Assembly (NCBI GenBank): GCA_007922225.1
Contig: ML679995.1
Coordinates: 6,142,689 to 6,206,688, forward strand
DNA from: Emydura subglobosa
Taxonomy: Eukaryota > Chordata > Testudines > Chelidae
DNA: 64,000 nucleotides
Direction: 5' to 3'
Shown here: in pieces, positions 23,016 through 32,840 of the stretch
Layout: each line of letters opens with the position of its first letter
How positions within the stretch are numbered: position 1 is the stretch's first letter
Position numbers and translations under genes: made by a program
Notes under the pieces: model-generated
Databases searched by the model: none
What the model was told of the DNA's origin: nothing
What the model saw: only the letters and a program-made list of their open reading frames with translations

Positions 23016-23356
23016 AACAAAAAAAGGGTGTGTAAAGTTAGGATACAAAGTTCATATATAAGCCACTTAGATAAGTGGCCTGATTTTCAAATGTACCAAG
23101 CCTTTCTATTAGTGGTAGCTGCTGGATGCTCAGGAATTTTGAGAATCGGGTTGTTACTGACAAATGTTTTTTGGGAATGTTGGCTTGTCTCTTCTTTGGA
23201 TAAGCTGCCACATTTGACATCCCCCATAAAATGCTGCAATTCCCTCATTGCTCCTGAGTTAATGTTCAACGTGGTGGTTTAACTGGTGTGGACAAGGTCG
23301 GGTGATTCAGAATTCATTGTAACAAACTGTGCTTTTTGCTTGGTAGAGGAAAATTC
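23016..23356. other. Unassigned spacer between CR1 copies
   Basis: No gene or repeat is recognised. Includes TTGAGAATCGGGTTG-type DNA and short frames on both strands. Confidence 0.3.
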
Positions 23357-23480
23357 TTAGATTTATAGATTTTAAGGCTGGAAGGGACCATTATGATTAT
23401 CTGCTCTGACCTCTTGCATAGTGCCAGCCACAGAATTTTACCCAGTAACTCCTGCCTCAAGCCCAGTAATCTGTCATGCG
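23357..23480 (-). mobile_element. CR1 LINE 3' terminus, antisense
   Basis: TTAGATTTATAGATTTTAAGG, GGAAGGGACCATTATGATTA, CCAGCCACAGAATTTTACCC and GTAACTCCTGCCTCAAGCCC follow the inverted CR1 tail. It is about 120 bp long. Confidence 0.85.
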
Positions 23481-25149
23481 TAACAGGCTTTACCACAGTG
23501 AGTGTAGGAATTGTTTAACCCTGCCTACATTAGAGGGACATCTGTTGTGAAAATGAGTTTGGGAGCCACAGGGGGTGAGGATTATTGTGAGAACACACGC
23601 ATTGTGTTTCACAGTCAATATCAAACATGACAGATTTTCACGTGTAGACATGGCCCCAGTTGCTGAACCACGGATTCATATTCCCTCCGCTCATTTTTTT
23701 TTCTGTTCCTTACTGGAATGCCTCATTTATTTCACAGTCCATACAGACAAAGATCTGGACAGTAAAGACAGGTCTTGCAGATCAAGCTCTGATCATGCAG
23801 AGCTGCAGCAATTTGCAACATTGAGACCCCTTCTCTTCAGAGTGGCTTCCATCTAGCTTTATCTTGTGTAAGGGGAGTAAAAGGATTGGGAGAGTGGAAA
23901 GGAATAAAGAGCCATTAGTATATCAGCTGACTGGTCAGGAGCCTATATGAAATGTGCTACTGGTCTCTGTCTATTTCCTAATAGACGGATGTACATGTCA
24001 CAGTTACCATCCTGGTGGTAGATGCAGCAGAAATGTCCAGGATGAACTGAGCACAGACACTGAACTAGCGTCTCTTCTGTTAAAGAGAGGAAAGTTTTGC
24101 ATGAGCAGCTGCCAGGAGGCACTCGGTCTATGGGTAAGCAAAGAGGTCAGGTTTCAGTGCTGCCAACTTTCCATGTGCACTGAAGTTGAGAAGTGTGTTA
24201 CAGGTCCTCCTCTGTTCCCGTTGATGAGTCAGTTACAGCCTCAGAGAGGCACTATATCCTGTTATGCTTTTAATTCCACAGATCCCTGGTTCAATCCCTG
24301 CTGTGCTAGCCAAGATGGTGGTCATTGCAAATGGTGGGAGAGACAAGTGGGAATCTGATGAAAAGAGACATCCTAGTGAGACTGAGTATAACATGGTTCT
24401 TCTCTACTCTCGAAAACAGAAGGAATCTTACTATTTCACAGCCACACGGGTGAGTGCAGAAAAAAAAGAGTTCATAAAAAGTGCTGGTCCGAGCACCCTG
24501 GAGAATGAAGCTGTCACAGAGCAGGGCTTCTCCCCAGCTTCCAGGAACACACTGCCACCCCAAGTCTCCTTTAAGACTGTTTATGTTCTTAAAACAGGAA
24601 TAAGCATACAGAAAACAGTCTTAACTCACTCCTTCATGGTCACCCCTCCCAGGGGTCTCTGGCGCTCCTGCTCCTGGTAGCATCTCAGTTCTAGTCAGTG
24701 CTGCTCCCTTTCTTCAGCTGCAGACCCAAGGCTGTTTCCTTGAGCACCTGGCCCCTTGGAATAAGGACCCACCACCAGAGCTAGCTCCACTCCACTGTGA
24801 ATTCCCTTCCTGACACAGGGGTGTTGGGCCCAGATCTCCTCGCTCACAGGGACTAGGAACCCTGTAATCGATGTCCTCTCTTAATAAAACGGATATAAAA
24901 TGGAGAATGGCCAAAGCGATTTTTCCACAGGATCCCTGCCCATGTGTCCCACCCCAGTAGAAAATTTGTTTTGCTTTCATTTCATTTTAGGGGTGAGCCA
25001 ATATCCCGGGTATCGCAAAGGTAGGGAAGCCTCTGTTGAGTTTCGGTCTGAATTCTGAGTTTGAGTCACTTCTTATTTATATCTGCGGCATTACCTATTG
25101 CCTAAGTTTAGGATATTTATTAGAGGTTGGTAGATGCCACACATTCAGA

Positions 25150-25300
25150 TCTAGATTTGCCTCTGGGCACTGTGTCTGGGGCTTTGGTTAGAGCCCTTGT
25201 CTGATACTCAGTCTGGGTTCAAACCTGATGCCCTCATTCATGTTGGCAGGCACCTGATTTTCTCTACACAGAGTTTCATAAGTTATTGAGGAACCTGGTG
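25150..25300 (+). mobile_element. SINE with tRNA-like head
   Basis: The head GGGGCTTTGGTTAGAGCCC resembles an A box and GGGTTCAAACC a B box, spaced about 40 bp apart as in tRNA-derived SINEs. The tail is not recognised. Confidence is limited because only the head can be identified. Confidence 0.5.
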
Positions 25301-25579
25301 TAAATCACCACCCCACAGGAGCAAAGGTAACAGAATCTAGCCCTTAGTCATCTCATTCATTGCGTGAGAACTGAGGTATCACCTTACAGAATCACATTTC
25401 CAAAAGGTGGTCTCAACTGAAACCAGCAAATGGGGCAGCTGGGTGTTCACCAAATATTCTTAGCAGCAGGCCCCCACCTCTAACTATCTCCCTCCACAAA
25501 GTGTCATTAGGCACAAACCCAGCCGCTTCTAGATGGAGCTGTGAGACCTCACCTCTCTGCTCAAGCATTTCCAAGTGAT

Positions 25580-25720
25580 AAAGACCCTGATTCGGCAAGG
25601 GACTTGAGCACATGCCTAACTTTAAGCATGTAAAAATAACTATTATTTTAAAATTACTCATATGCCTACATAGTCCTGGCTGAACTGGGACCTAAAACCT
25701 GATTTCCTTTGCTGAGGAGT
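25580..25720. repeat. Palindrome-type interspersed repeat
   Basis: GACCCTGATTCGGCAAGGG, TTGAGCACATGCCTAACTTT and AAGCATGTAAAAATAAC belong to a widespread sauropsid repeat, also near 55505-55570 and 35335-35480. The AGCACATGC/GCATG words allow fold-back pairing. Confidence 0.5.
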
Positions 25721-27186
25721 AAAGTTACAGGCAGCAGGGTGTATGGTCTCGCTTAATGAGCTCTTGAATGTGTTACAAGGCATTCAGATATGATGGGTGA
25801 TGATCAGGCCTTGAAGTAATAATAAATAGTAATAATGACACCTGATTTATGCATGCGTATCAGCATGCACCAACACAGGATTCTGTGTGCACAAAAATCC
25901 GCACTGACCAATTTCCACAACAAACTTGCAAAGTGGAAGGGTCCACCCTGAATGCGACCCCTGCATCTATTGTTGTAGCCACAAAATCACTCAGACAGGA
26001 ACCCATTGACTGCTCTATGCCTGGCCTACCGTTGGAAGCAGGCCATCACAGAGAAGACGGATGGGTAACATTCTACCGACTTTACAGAGTCTCCAAGCGC
26101 ACCTTTTAGAACTTTGCTGATCCTGTTGAATACTTTGAATAGCTGAGTTTTCAAAACATATTCATCGCCAGCAGAGCTCTATGCTCTGTTGATTGGGCTG
26201 CCTACTTTTTCTGATCATGCTGTGAACTTTAGTGGATGAAATTTTATACATAATCATGCTGCATTCTTTGCTGATTGAGCTGCCTGTTATCACTGTTTAT
26301 ATAGCTATTACATTCTGCACTTGCTAGTCCAGTTTCTGGCTGGTTTCCTCCCTCCCCTCCGCCCCAATATATTATGCAAAATAAACTGAACAGGAATTAG
26401 AATATTTCTAACCTGCTGTGTCTTCAGAATATCAGATAGCAAAATGCTTAGGTTTTCTTTCAAACAGTAGGATAAATGTTTCTCCAAAGATTGACGCCGC
26501 TGGTTATGGAGAGCTTGTGCCACTTACTATATGCAAAATAGAGAGATTTACAAAGAAACTGATTGCATCTTTATTTGCTTTATCAAAGAATCTGAAACTA
26601 TAGCTAAAACCACAGAAAATGCACTTTAATGGTCTTAAAACAAATGATGTCCTCAACAGATTTGTCGACAGCTTAACACATAAATTTAGGCAGCTGAAGT
26701 AAAAGCATCTGGAATTTCCACTGCTAGACTGTGCACCTTAATAAGGAAGAGATTCAAAAGTTCAGTCCCTGAATTGCACAGCTTGGTCAGCGGAGTTTTG
26801 CAGCTGAACAAGTGTTGTCTGTGCAGCTGGATTTGCCAAAAATAAATAAATAAGGGGAATGAATAAGCTAGAGCTGCAAAATATGAATCTTCCCTAATAA
26901 TGAAATATGCAAAAATGATAGTAAACTCTCTCCATTTATTAAATTAAATTATGCATCTCAAAGAGCAAAGTGTGCAACAACTGCACTCCAGAAAGGCGTC
27001 GCTAAATCAAGGGAAGACACAGCCCAATCAGGAAAATTCAACAACTTTTGATCATTGAATTAGGCAACACGCCCAGCACTGAGGTAAATCCAAAAGTAGC
27101 AGATAAAATGTGCAATCTGATCAGTGCAGCCTAAAACAAAAGAGGCAGAAAGCAGGAACCGATAAACAGTTGTTTTCCCACTCAGT

Positions 27187-27264
27187 CAGATCCTCAGCTG
27201 ATGTAAATTGGAGGTCCCACATAATCAGTGGAGCAGTGTCTGTTTACATCAGATGAAGATCTGG
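27187..27264. repeat. Palindromic repeat (21-bp arms)
   Basis: CAGATCCTCAGCTGATGTAAAT (left, first 20 bases CAGATCCTCAGCTGATGTAA) and its inverted partner at 27243-27264 (minus strand CCAGATCTTCATCTGATGTA...) match at about 19 of 21 positions, with a 34-bp centre. It has the same architecture and related words as 10103-10184. Confidence 0.7.
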
Positions 27265-27309
27265 TCCAGTGATTTTTGTTGCAACTGATTTTTCTTATTT
27301 ATTATCAGG

Positions 27310-27378
27310 ATCATAGAATCATAGGGTCGGAAGGGACCTCAGGAAGCCATCTAATCCTACCCTCTGCTTAAATGATAG
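27310..27378 (-). mobile_element. CR1 LINE 3' terminus, antisense
   Basis: GGATCATAGAATCATAGGGT, CGGAAGGGACCTCAGGAAG and ACCCTCTGCTTAAATGA: only about 70 bp of inverted CR1 end. Confidence 0.85.
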
Positions 27379-27384
27379 CGCATT

Positions 27385-27470
27385 GGAACCTCACTCAAGG
27401 ATCAGGCCCCATTCCACTCAGCCCTGTACAGATAAGTAACAAAGAAACACTTCCTCTGCTACGTTGCCCA
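27385..27470 (-). mobile_element. MIR/CORE-type SINE fragment
   Basis: GGATCAGGCCCCATTCCACTC, GCCCTGTACAGATAAGTAAC and CCCACAATCTTTCTACACG follow the inverted tail of the same SINE family as 28325-28560 and 34560-34640. It is short and diverged. Confidence 0.45.
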
Positions 27471-27549
27471 CAATCTTTCTACACGCTATGCTCTATCTCA
27501 ATCAAAAGCTATGGGCTTGATTCAGGAACCACTTAGTGAAATTCTACCA

Positions 27550-27615
27550 CTTGTGTTATGCAGGAGGTCAGACTAGATGATTGTAATTGTCCCTCTGGTC
27601 TTAAAAAACTATCTG
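27550..27615 (+). mobile_element. CR1 LINE 3' terminus, sense
   Basis: TGTTATGCAGGAGGTCAGAC, TAGATGATTGTAATTGTCCC and TCTGGTCTTAAAAAACTATC match the sense CR1 end. It lies only about 170 bp from the antisense terminus at 27310-27378, with a SINE fragment between. Confidence 0.8.
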
Positions 27616-28324
27616 TCTACATGACAAAGAGTGTAAGGATGGAATAGGAGGATGAGGAAACAGAATTTAGCAGAGAAGTAGCCAACACAGCTCGCCACTC
27701 ATACACTATGTGGAGTAGTTATAGAGTTCCTGGACCTCCAGTTACCAGAGAAGACCTGGATGTGTTGCAGAGGGAGCTTAATACACATAGGAAGTTCCTG
27801 GACTGGGAGTTATTTAGGTGATGCTTAAGGCATGCCTGGTTTGGTTTGTGCTCACACTGCACACTGCTTCTTTTCCTTTATCCCATTGTCACTGTTGGCC
27901 CTCTGTTGCCTCAAACACACACATAATCCCCTATACAAGCTGTGTGTGAGAATGTGGCAACCTACACCAAATGTCCAGGGAGATGCCGAACTCTCACGGG
28001 GTCCAAAGAGAGCAGGATCAGGCACTTTCTTATTGCAAGCCCAAGACTGCTTTGATCGAAGTCAATGGCAGCTTTTCCAGTGACCGTGATGGGAGCAGGA
28101 TCAGGCCATACAAATGACTTGGGACACAATCCTGCTAAGCTTTATTCATCTAAGAGGCCCCGTTTACTTCAGTGCAATTGCCCACGTGAGGGAGGAGAGA
28201 TTACGTGAATAACAGCTAGCCAGGTGCTCTGGTACTACGGTGTGTTGCAGAGGAGCTGTATCAGTAGATTAGATAGCCTTCTTATAGCATGCCAACTTTA
28301 CAAGGAGCAATACAAACAGTCAGC
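27616..28324. other. Unassigned
   Basis: No gene is recognised. Near 28050-28170 are words of a dispersed repeat (TTTGATCGAAGTCAATGGCAG, GTTTACTTCAGTGCAATTG), too decayed to define. Confidence 0.3.
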
Positions 28325-28560
28325 GATCCATTATTACTGGTTTTTCGCTGGTAGTACCAACAGGCCTCAGCTGAGATCACGGCCCCATTGCGCCAGGTGC
28401 TGTACACATACATTGCCCCAAATAGCTAACCGTCTGAATTGACAAAACAGATAAAGGGTGGAGAAGAAAACAGAAGCACAGAGAGATGAAATGACTTGCC
28501 AAAGGCGCCACAGCAGGTCAGAGTCACTGGTGATGGCATGCCGTGTCCTATCTGCTGGAC
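28325..28560 (-). mobile_element. MIR/CORE-type SINE, antisense
   Basis: ATTATTACTGG at the left, CATTGCGCCAGGTGCTGTAC, ACAGAAGCACAGAGAGATG, AAATGACTTGCCAAAGGCGC and the tRNA-side end ATCTGCTGGACCACACTCCC give a nearly full-length antisense SINE. The order is the reverse of the 62354-62600 copy. Confidence 0.7.
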
Positions 28561-29439
28561 CACACTCCCTCTCCCCGCCATACCTGGCTCACTAGACCAT
28601 GATGCCTCCTCTGTTATCCTTGCCTGATAATCAGAACCGTGCAGGTGCCTGGCACTTAGTGGTTTCACCCTCAAACAGGCCTCTCAAACAGGCGGTCAGA
28701 ATCATAATAATAAATAATCTTTGCTCTTGGCAGAGACAAAGAGCCAGCCAAACTGAGCAGCCCATAGCGCTCTTCCATGCTTGTTTGGCAACAGGCCTCC
28801 TCCGTGCGGTTATTAGCTTCCTAGCATTCTGAAATGCTCTCCCCAGTCTCTTGACTGTCTCTTGGCCGGAACTCCAGCCTCGGCTGGTCCCTTATTGGCT
28901 GGCCAGGTGGCTCACTCACTTCCCTCTGGCAACGGGAACCTCGGATTTTTCTGTTTCTCTCAACAGTGTCTTTATCTTTCATATTCATGCACAGCTAAAC
29001 TCGACTGCAGCAAAGAAAAACGAAGGACTTTAGGCTGGGTCAATCCTCATGTGGAACTGCGGCTACTGGAACAGAGACACCATTGGGAGATGGTTCAGTG
29101 CTGGCTCATGAGCTGAATCAAGCTCCTGGATATTCCTCAAGGAAGCTTTCTTTGTCTGCTTACTAGGATTGCCAACGGCCACTTTTACTTCAAACCTGGA
29201 CCGTTGTCAGGACTTCCATGCCTCTCGATTTCATTTTGACTCAGTTCCCTGGCCTGCAATATAAGTTCCTTGACGAAATTGCCCTGCTTGGGTCCTAACT
29301 CATCTCCCTGCCTCCATCTGGCTTCTTGCAGGTCCCTGAAAATTTCCATGTAGCTGCCCCTTCTATCTAATACATGCAATTTAAGAGTTCATAGTACATC
29401 CATCAATGTGGCATTTAGGACCTGATTCCTTTAGCCAGA
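28561..29439. other. Unassigned, with a MITE end fragment
   Basis: No gene is recognised. At 29166-29215 GATTGCCAACGGCCACTTTT repeats the left end of the MITE-like element at 19417. The frames at 28851-29116 are not credible proteins. Confidence 0.3.
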
Positions 29440-30043
29440 ATGAAAGATTGCCTGATGCAGGTCTGTGAGCTAATCCACTCCTGTATGCATACCCTACATA
29501 CTACTGTAATAATCTCTGTACAAAGTACACCTTGCAAGGTAGCATTTGAAAACTTATAATTTGCAGGTCAGTATTGTCCTGGTAAAATGTGTAGCAACAT
29601 TGTATGTGAAGTGATAAGATTCCCCTATATGATGTTAACCATGCATGTTCCAAACCCCACCAACCTTGCCCAAACAGAAGTTGGCAAACAAGTCTGTCCT
29701 AAACAAAGGAATGTGTGCTCCATTCATTTGCATTTAATCAATAAATAGAGTCACCAAGAAGGGAGGCATCCAAAGGAAGCTCAAACAGGTAAGAAAAAGC
29801 CATCAGGGAACATCCTTCCACATAGACCCTTTGCCCAGCTGGAAATGCTTTTCAAGAGGGGGACTAAAACTATAAAATGGAGAGACAAACACCCCAAGGG
29901 ACCCCTCACTCTCTCCCGGCCTATCATAGTCATGCATCTGAAGAGAAAAAGGAAGCAGGTGTTGGGCTCTGAGGGAGGGGTCCTGACCTGAGAGTTTGGT
30001 GAATAATCTGCTGGAGCATGTGGTGAGAAACTTTGCTTGAGTC

Positions 30044-30588
30044 AAAGAATCATAAGATTAGAAGGGATCGCAGCGGTCATCTAGTCTAATCCCCTGCCAT
30101 CATACAAGATTTGTTTCATCTAAACCATCCAAGACAGATGGCTATCCGGCCTCCTTTTTAAAACCTCCATCGAGGGAGACTGTACAACCGTCCGAGGCGA
30201 TCTGTTCCATTGGCCTGCTATTCTTACCATTAGGAAGTTTCTCCTGAGATTTAATCTGAATCTCCTACACTGTAGTTTGAACCAATTTCCTCCCGTCCTG
30301 CCCTCTGTGGCAAGAGAGAACAACTTTTCTCCATTTTTTTTATGGCAGCCTTTCAAGTATTTGAAGACCGCTGTCATCCCCCCCTTCTCCCCACCCCCAT
30401 CTCTTTTCCAAACTACACATACCGAGTTCATTCAGTCTTTGCTCATCTGGCTTGCATTTCATCCCTTTGATCATCTTTGTTGCTCGCCTCTGAATCCTTT
30501 CCAGTTTCTCCACATCCTTTCTGTACATTGGTGACCAAAATTGGACACAGTACTTCAGCTGAATTGGACACAGTACTCCAGCTGAGTC
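30044..30588 (-). mobile_element. CR1 LINE, antisense, inside an LTR-like element
   Basis: Starts AAAGAATCATAAGATTAGAAG and runs through CATCTAAACCATCC, GATCTGTTCCATTGGCC, AGTTTCTCCTGAGATTTAAT, TGCATTTCATCCCTTTGATC and CCTTTCTGTACATTGG. Minus-strand pieces at 30120-30431 keep FKYLKG, RTGGNWFKLQCRRF and QWNRSP, the CR1 C-terminus. The direct word TGAGTC occurs at 30038-30043 and 30583-30588, either a target duplication or microhomology, since GCTGAG is also native CR1 sequence. Confidence 0.9.
30541..30586 (+). repeat. 23-bp tandem duplication within CR1
   Basis: TTGGACACAGTACTTCAGCT plus GAA, followed by a second copy differing at two bases (T to C, A to G). It is a local duplication at the 5' edge of the CR1. 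Confidence 0.9.
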
Positions 30589-31130
30589 TAATATAGTTTG
30601 TGAAGTTAGGCATTAGTAAATGTCTTATCTTTATTTTCTTGTAACCATTTCTGACTTTTATGCCTCATTACTTGTACCCATTTAAAATCTCTCTGTTTGT
30701 AGTTAATAAATTTACTTTACTGTTTTATCTAATCCAGTGTGTTTAAACTGAAGTGTCTGAATAACTATTTGAGATAAGAAGCTGGCATATTATTCCCTTA
30801 AAGGAATAGCGGACATAAAATAGCTGTACTGTCCAAGAGATGGCTGGTCAGTACAGGACGTACATTTCTGGAGGGCCATCTGGGACTGGGGGGTGTGTTG
30901 GGGTCACCCTGCGGTATAACCAAGACTGGAGAGAGCCTGAGTGTAACCTAACAGTGGCTGGCAGGCTGCAGTCACACACAGACACTCATGGTGTGGCGTG
31001 AGCTCTGGAAGGCTGTTTGTTAGCGGCCCAAGTGGGAGCTTCATTAGCAAGGCATTGTAAGACAAGCAAGGTTGAAGGGCAGGGCTGATACAACTCCCTA
31101 TGGGTCTGGATTGTACCCTGGTATGTCACA

Positions 31131-31539
31131 AGGGTTAACTCGAGTCTTCCAAAAGCTAGATTCCTGGAGCGCCTCCCTTGCCATACAGCCAGAATATTAG
31201 CTGACCCTCCCATTCTATTACTTCCTGCTGAAAGACCATCTCCCTTTACGCTCCCAAAGCATTCCAATTGGCGTGACCAGGAAAGGGCCAGGCTGCCTCT
31301 CCGCTCTGATCCATCCTGCCTCTGTGAAAGGGCACTGACACGGGACGACGGGTTTTTTTGCTGAGTGTAAACTAAAACAGCTCCATTGAGTTCAAAGGAC
31401 CCGCCCCAATGTGCACCAGAGAAATCCTGAATTAAATTAGGAAAACGTGAACACGGAATTCTCTCTCCCCCTTTGTGGTTTAGGAAAACACCCTGTTTCA
31501 GGATGATTCTTTATCCAGTGAATAGCACCAGTGTAGAAG
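31131..31539. other. Unassigned
   Basis: No gene is recognised in this CG-bearing segment. Confidence 0.3.
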
Positions 31540-32425
31540 AGGGGACTCGCCAGTGGTGTGTGCCTCAGAGCAGAGCACTGGGGAGCAGGCTTTCCTCACC
31601 TAGTGCCCGCATCTGAGAGATGCTCCAGCCCTCGTGGCCTACCTCTTCTTGTGACTCATCCTTCCAGCAGGATCACTTTAAAGTCTCACCCCTTCTGGGA
31701 TAACAGAGTCCAACAAACCCATGTCCAACAGCCTCATGCCAAGTCCAGATTCACTAGTCCTTCCATCTCTGGTCTCCAGGGTCTTTTCACCACTTTTCTC
31801 AGTGGGCCTGCAGGCGAAGCATGGCCATCCCTCTCACCTGTGTTCCAGCCCAAGGACCCTGTGGTAAGCAGGTCTGTCTATTCAGAGCATCGCATCTCAT
31901 TTCCTCCTGGGCTTCTTCCTATCCAGCCTGTGTGCAGACCCTTCCCACAGGTCCTTCCTGGGCCCACTCCGTAACTATATCCTTCAGGCTCCACGACTGC
32001 TCTAGATTCATCTTTCTTTTGTTCTTTCAGGCTCACAGGGCTCCCCTGGATTCCACCAACAAATCCCAAATGGAAATATAAATGTAAACCACTTCTGCCC
32101 TCCTCGGGCTTGAACGGTCATCCCTCTTAATTTTCCCCTATGAGCTGATCTTCAGTTGAGCAGCAACTCCCAGGCCTGCCTCCCTGGAGACTTGCACCGA
32201 AATAGGAGCTAATACTGCCCCATGGCTCTCCCCTGTTCTCCTTCTGCCTTCTCCTATCAGGCCTTCCCCAAGCGAGGGAACTACCAGCCTCCTCCCTCCT
32301 GGATCTCCCTATTCCCAACTGAACTCTCTTCCAGTGCAGGCCTTTCTAACTGTTTCCCAGCTGTGTCCAATAATTGCAATAAAATCACCTGATCAGGGTC
32401 AGCTGGGGGATATTTGCTGTGTCAG
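31540..32425 (-). mobile_element. Possible old LTR, antisense
   Basis: The pyrimidine-rich plus strand (CTCCTTCTGCCTTCTCC, CCTCCTCCCTCCTGG) and the right part TTTCCCAGCTGTGTCCAATA with ATCACCTGATCAGGGTCAGC resemble the inverted 5' portion of the LTR at 44113-44763 in style. Several 60-138 codon frames cross it in all directions, typical of GC-rich non-coding DNA. No ends or duplication were found, so this is a weak call. Confidence 0.25.
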
Positions 32426-32559
32426 AGGAAAAACTGAGCCCGATTTCCCTTAATAAAAAGGAACTGTCTCTTATTCTATGCTTGCAAGTTCCTAAGGCAA
32501 AATAGGGCTCCCATCTCTGTAGAGGCCTCTGTTATAAAGTAATATAAATAATAATAATT

Positions 32560-32840
32560 AGACCTGATCAAAAATGACAGTTGTGTTTCATGGGAAATTC
32601 TAGGGATTTTTTTTTTTAATTTCTTGGGATTTTTTTCAGGTTTTTGAGAAAAAACTGAAATTTGAATTTTTTTAGAATTTTTTTAGAAAATAAAGCCAAA
32701 TGAATTGGGGTTTCATTTTATTGTTTTGTTTTATATTTAACATTTTTTTAAAAGACATGAACAATTTATTTGGAAAGAATAAGGCCAATTTCTGTCATAA
32801 GTGATTTTTGATGAAAAATATTCAACCAGTTCTACTAATA
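32560..32840. repeat. A/T-rich dispersed repeat
   Basis: GAAATTTGAATTTTTTTAG, TTTTTGATGAAAAATATTC and the end AACCAGTTCTACT. The same A/T-rich style and the terminal CCAG.TCTA word recur at 35110-35270, 38.9-40.3 kb and 50.8-51.1 kb. Confidence 0.5.

Larger units (their letters stand above)
23481..27309. other. Largely unassigned interval
   Basis: No gene is recognised. Pieces of interspersed repeats occur at 25150-25300 and 25580-25720 and a palindrome at 27187-27264 (listed separately). B-box-like GGTTCAATCC lies at 24288-24297. The frames at 23954-24358 and 24264-24680 are 130-140 codons long but overlap in different frames and show no domain. The 26640-26960 stretch is AT-rich with octamer-like ATGCAAAA and TTATTAAATTAAATTATGCA words. 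Confidence 0.35.
29440..31130 (+). mobile_element. LTR-like element split by a CR1
   Basis: The two flanks of the CR1 at 30044-30588 read as one element: upstream AAACTATAAAATGGAGAGAC (TATA-like, about 29868-29880), downstream TATCTTTATTTTCTTGTAAC, then GTAGTTAATAAATTTACTTT (AATAAA at about 30703-30708), then GGGTGTGTTGGGGTCACCC and a TGGTATGTCACA end. TATA, poly(A) signal and length suit a retroviral-type LTR. Both ends and the target duplication are uncertain, and no coding region is seen. Confidence 0.45.

Noticed and set aside
24288..24297. B-box-like GGTTCAATCC as a SINE
   Set aside because: No matching A box or tail nearby could be identified, so not listed as a feature.
31558..31974. 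138-codon plus-strand frame, Ser/Pro/Leu-rich
   Set aside because: Pyrimidine-rich DNA gives long frames in several phases and on both strands here; no domain seen.
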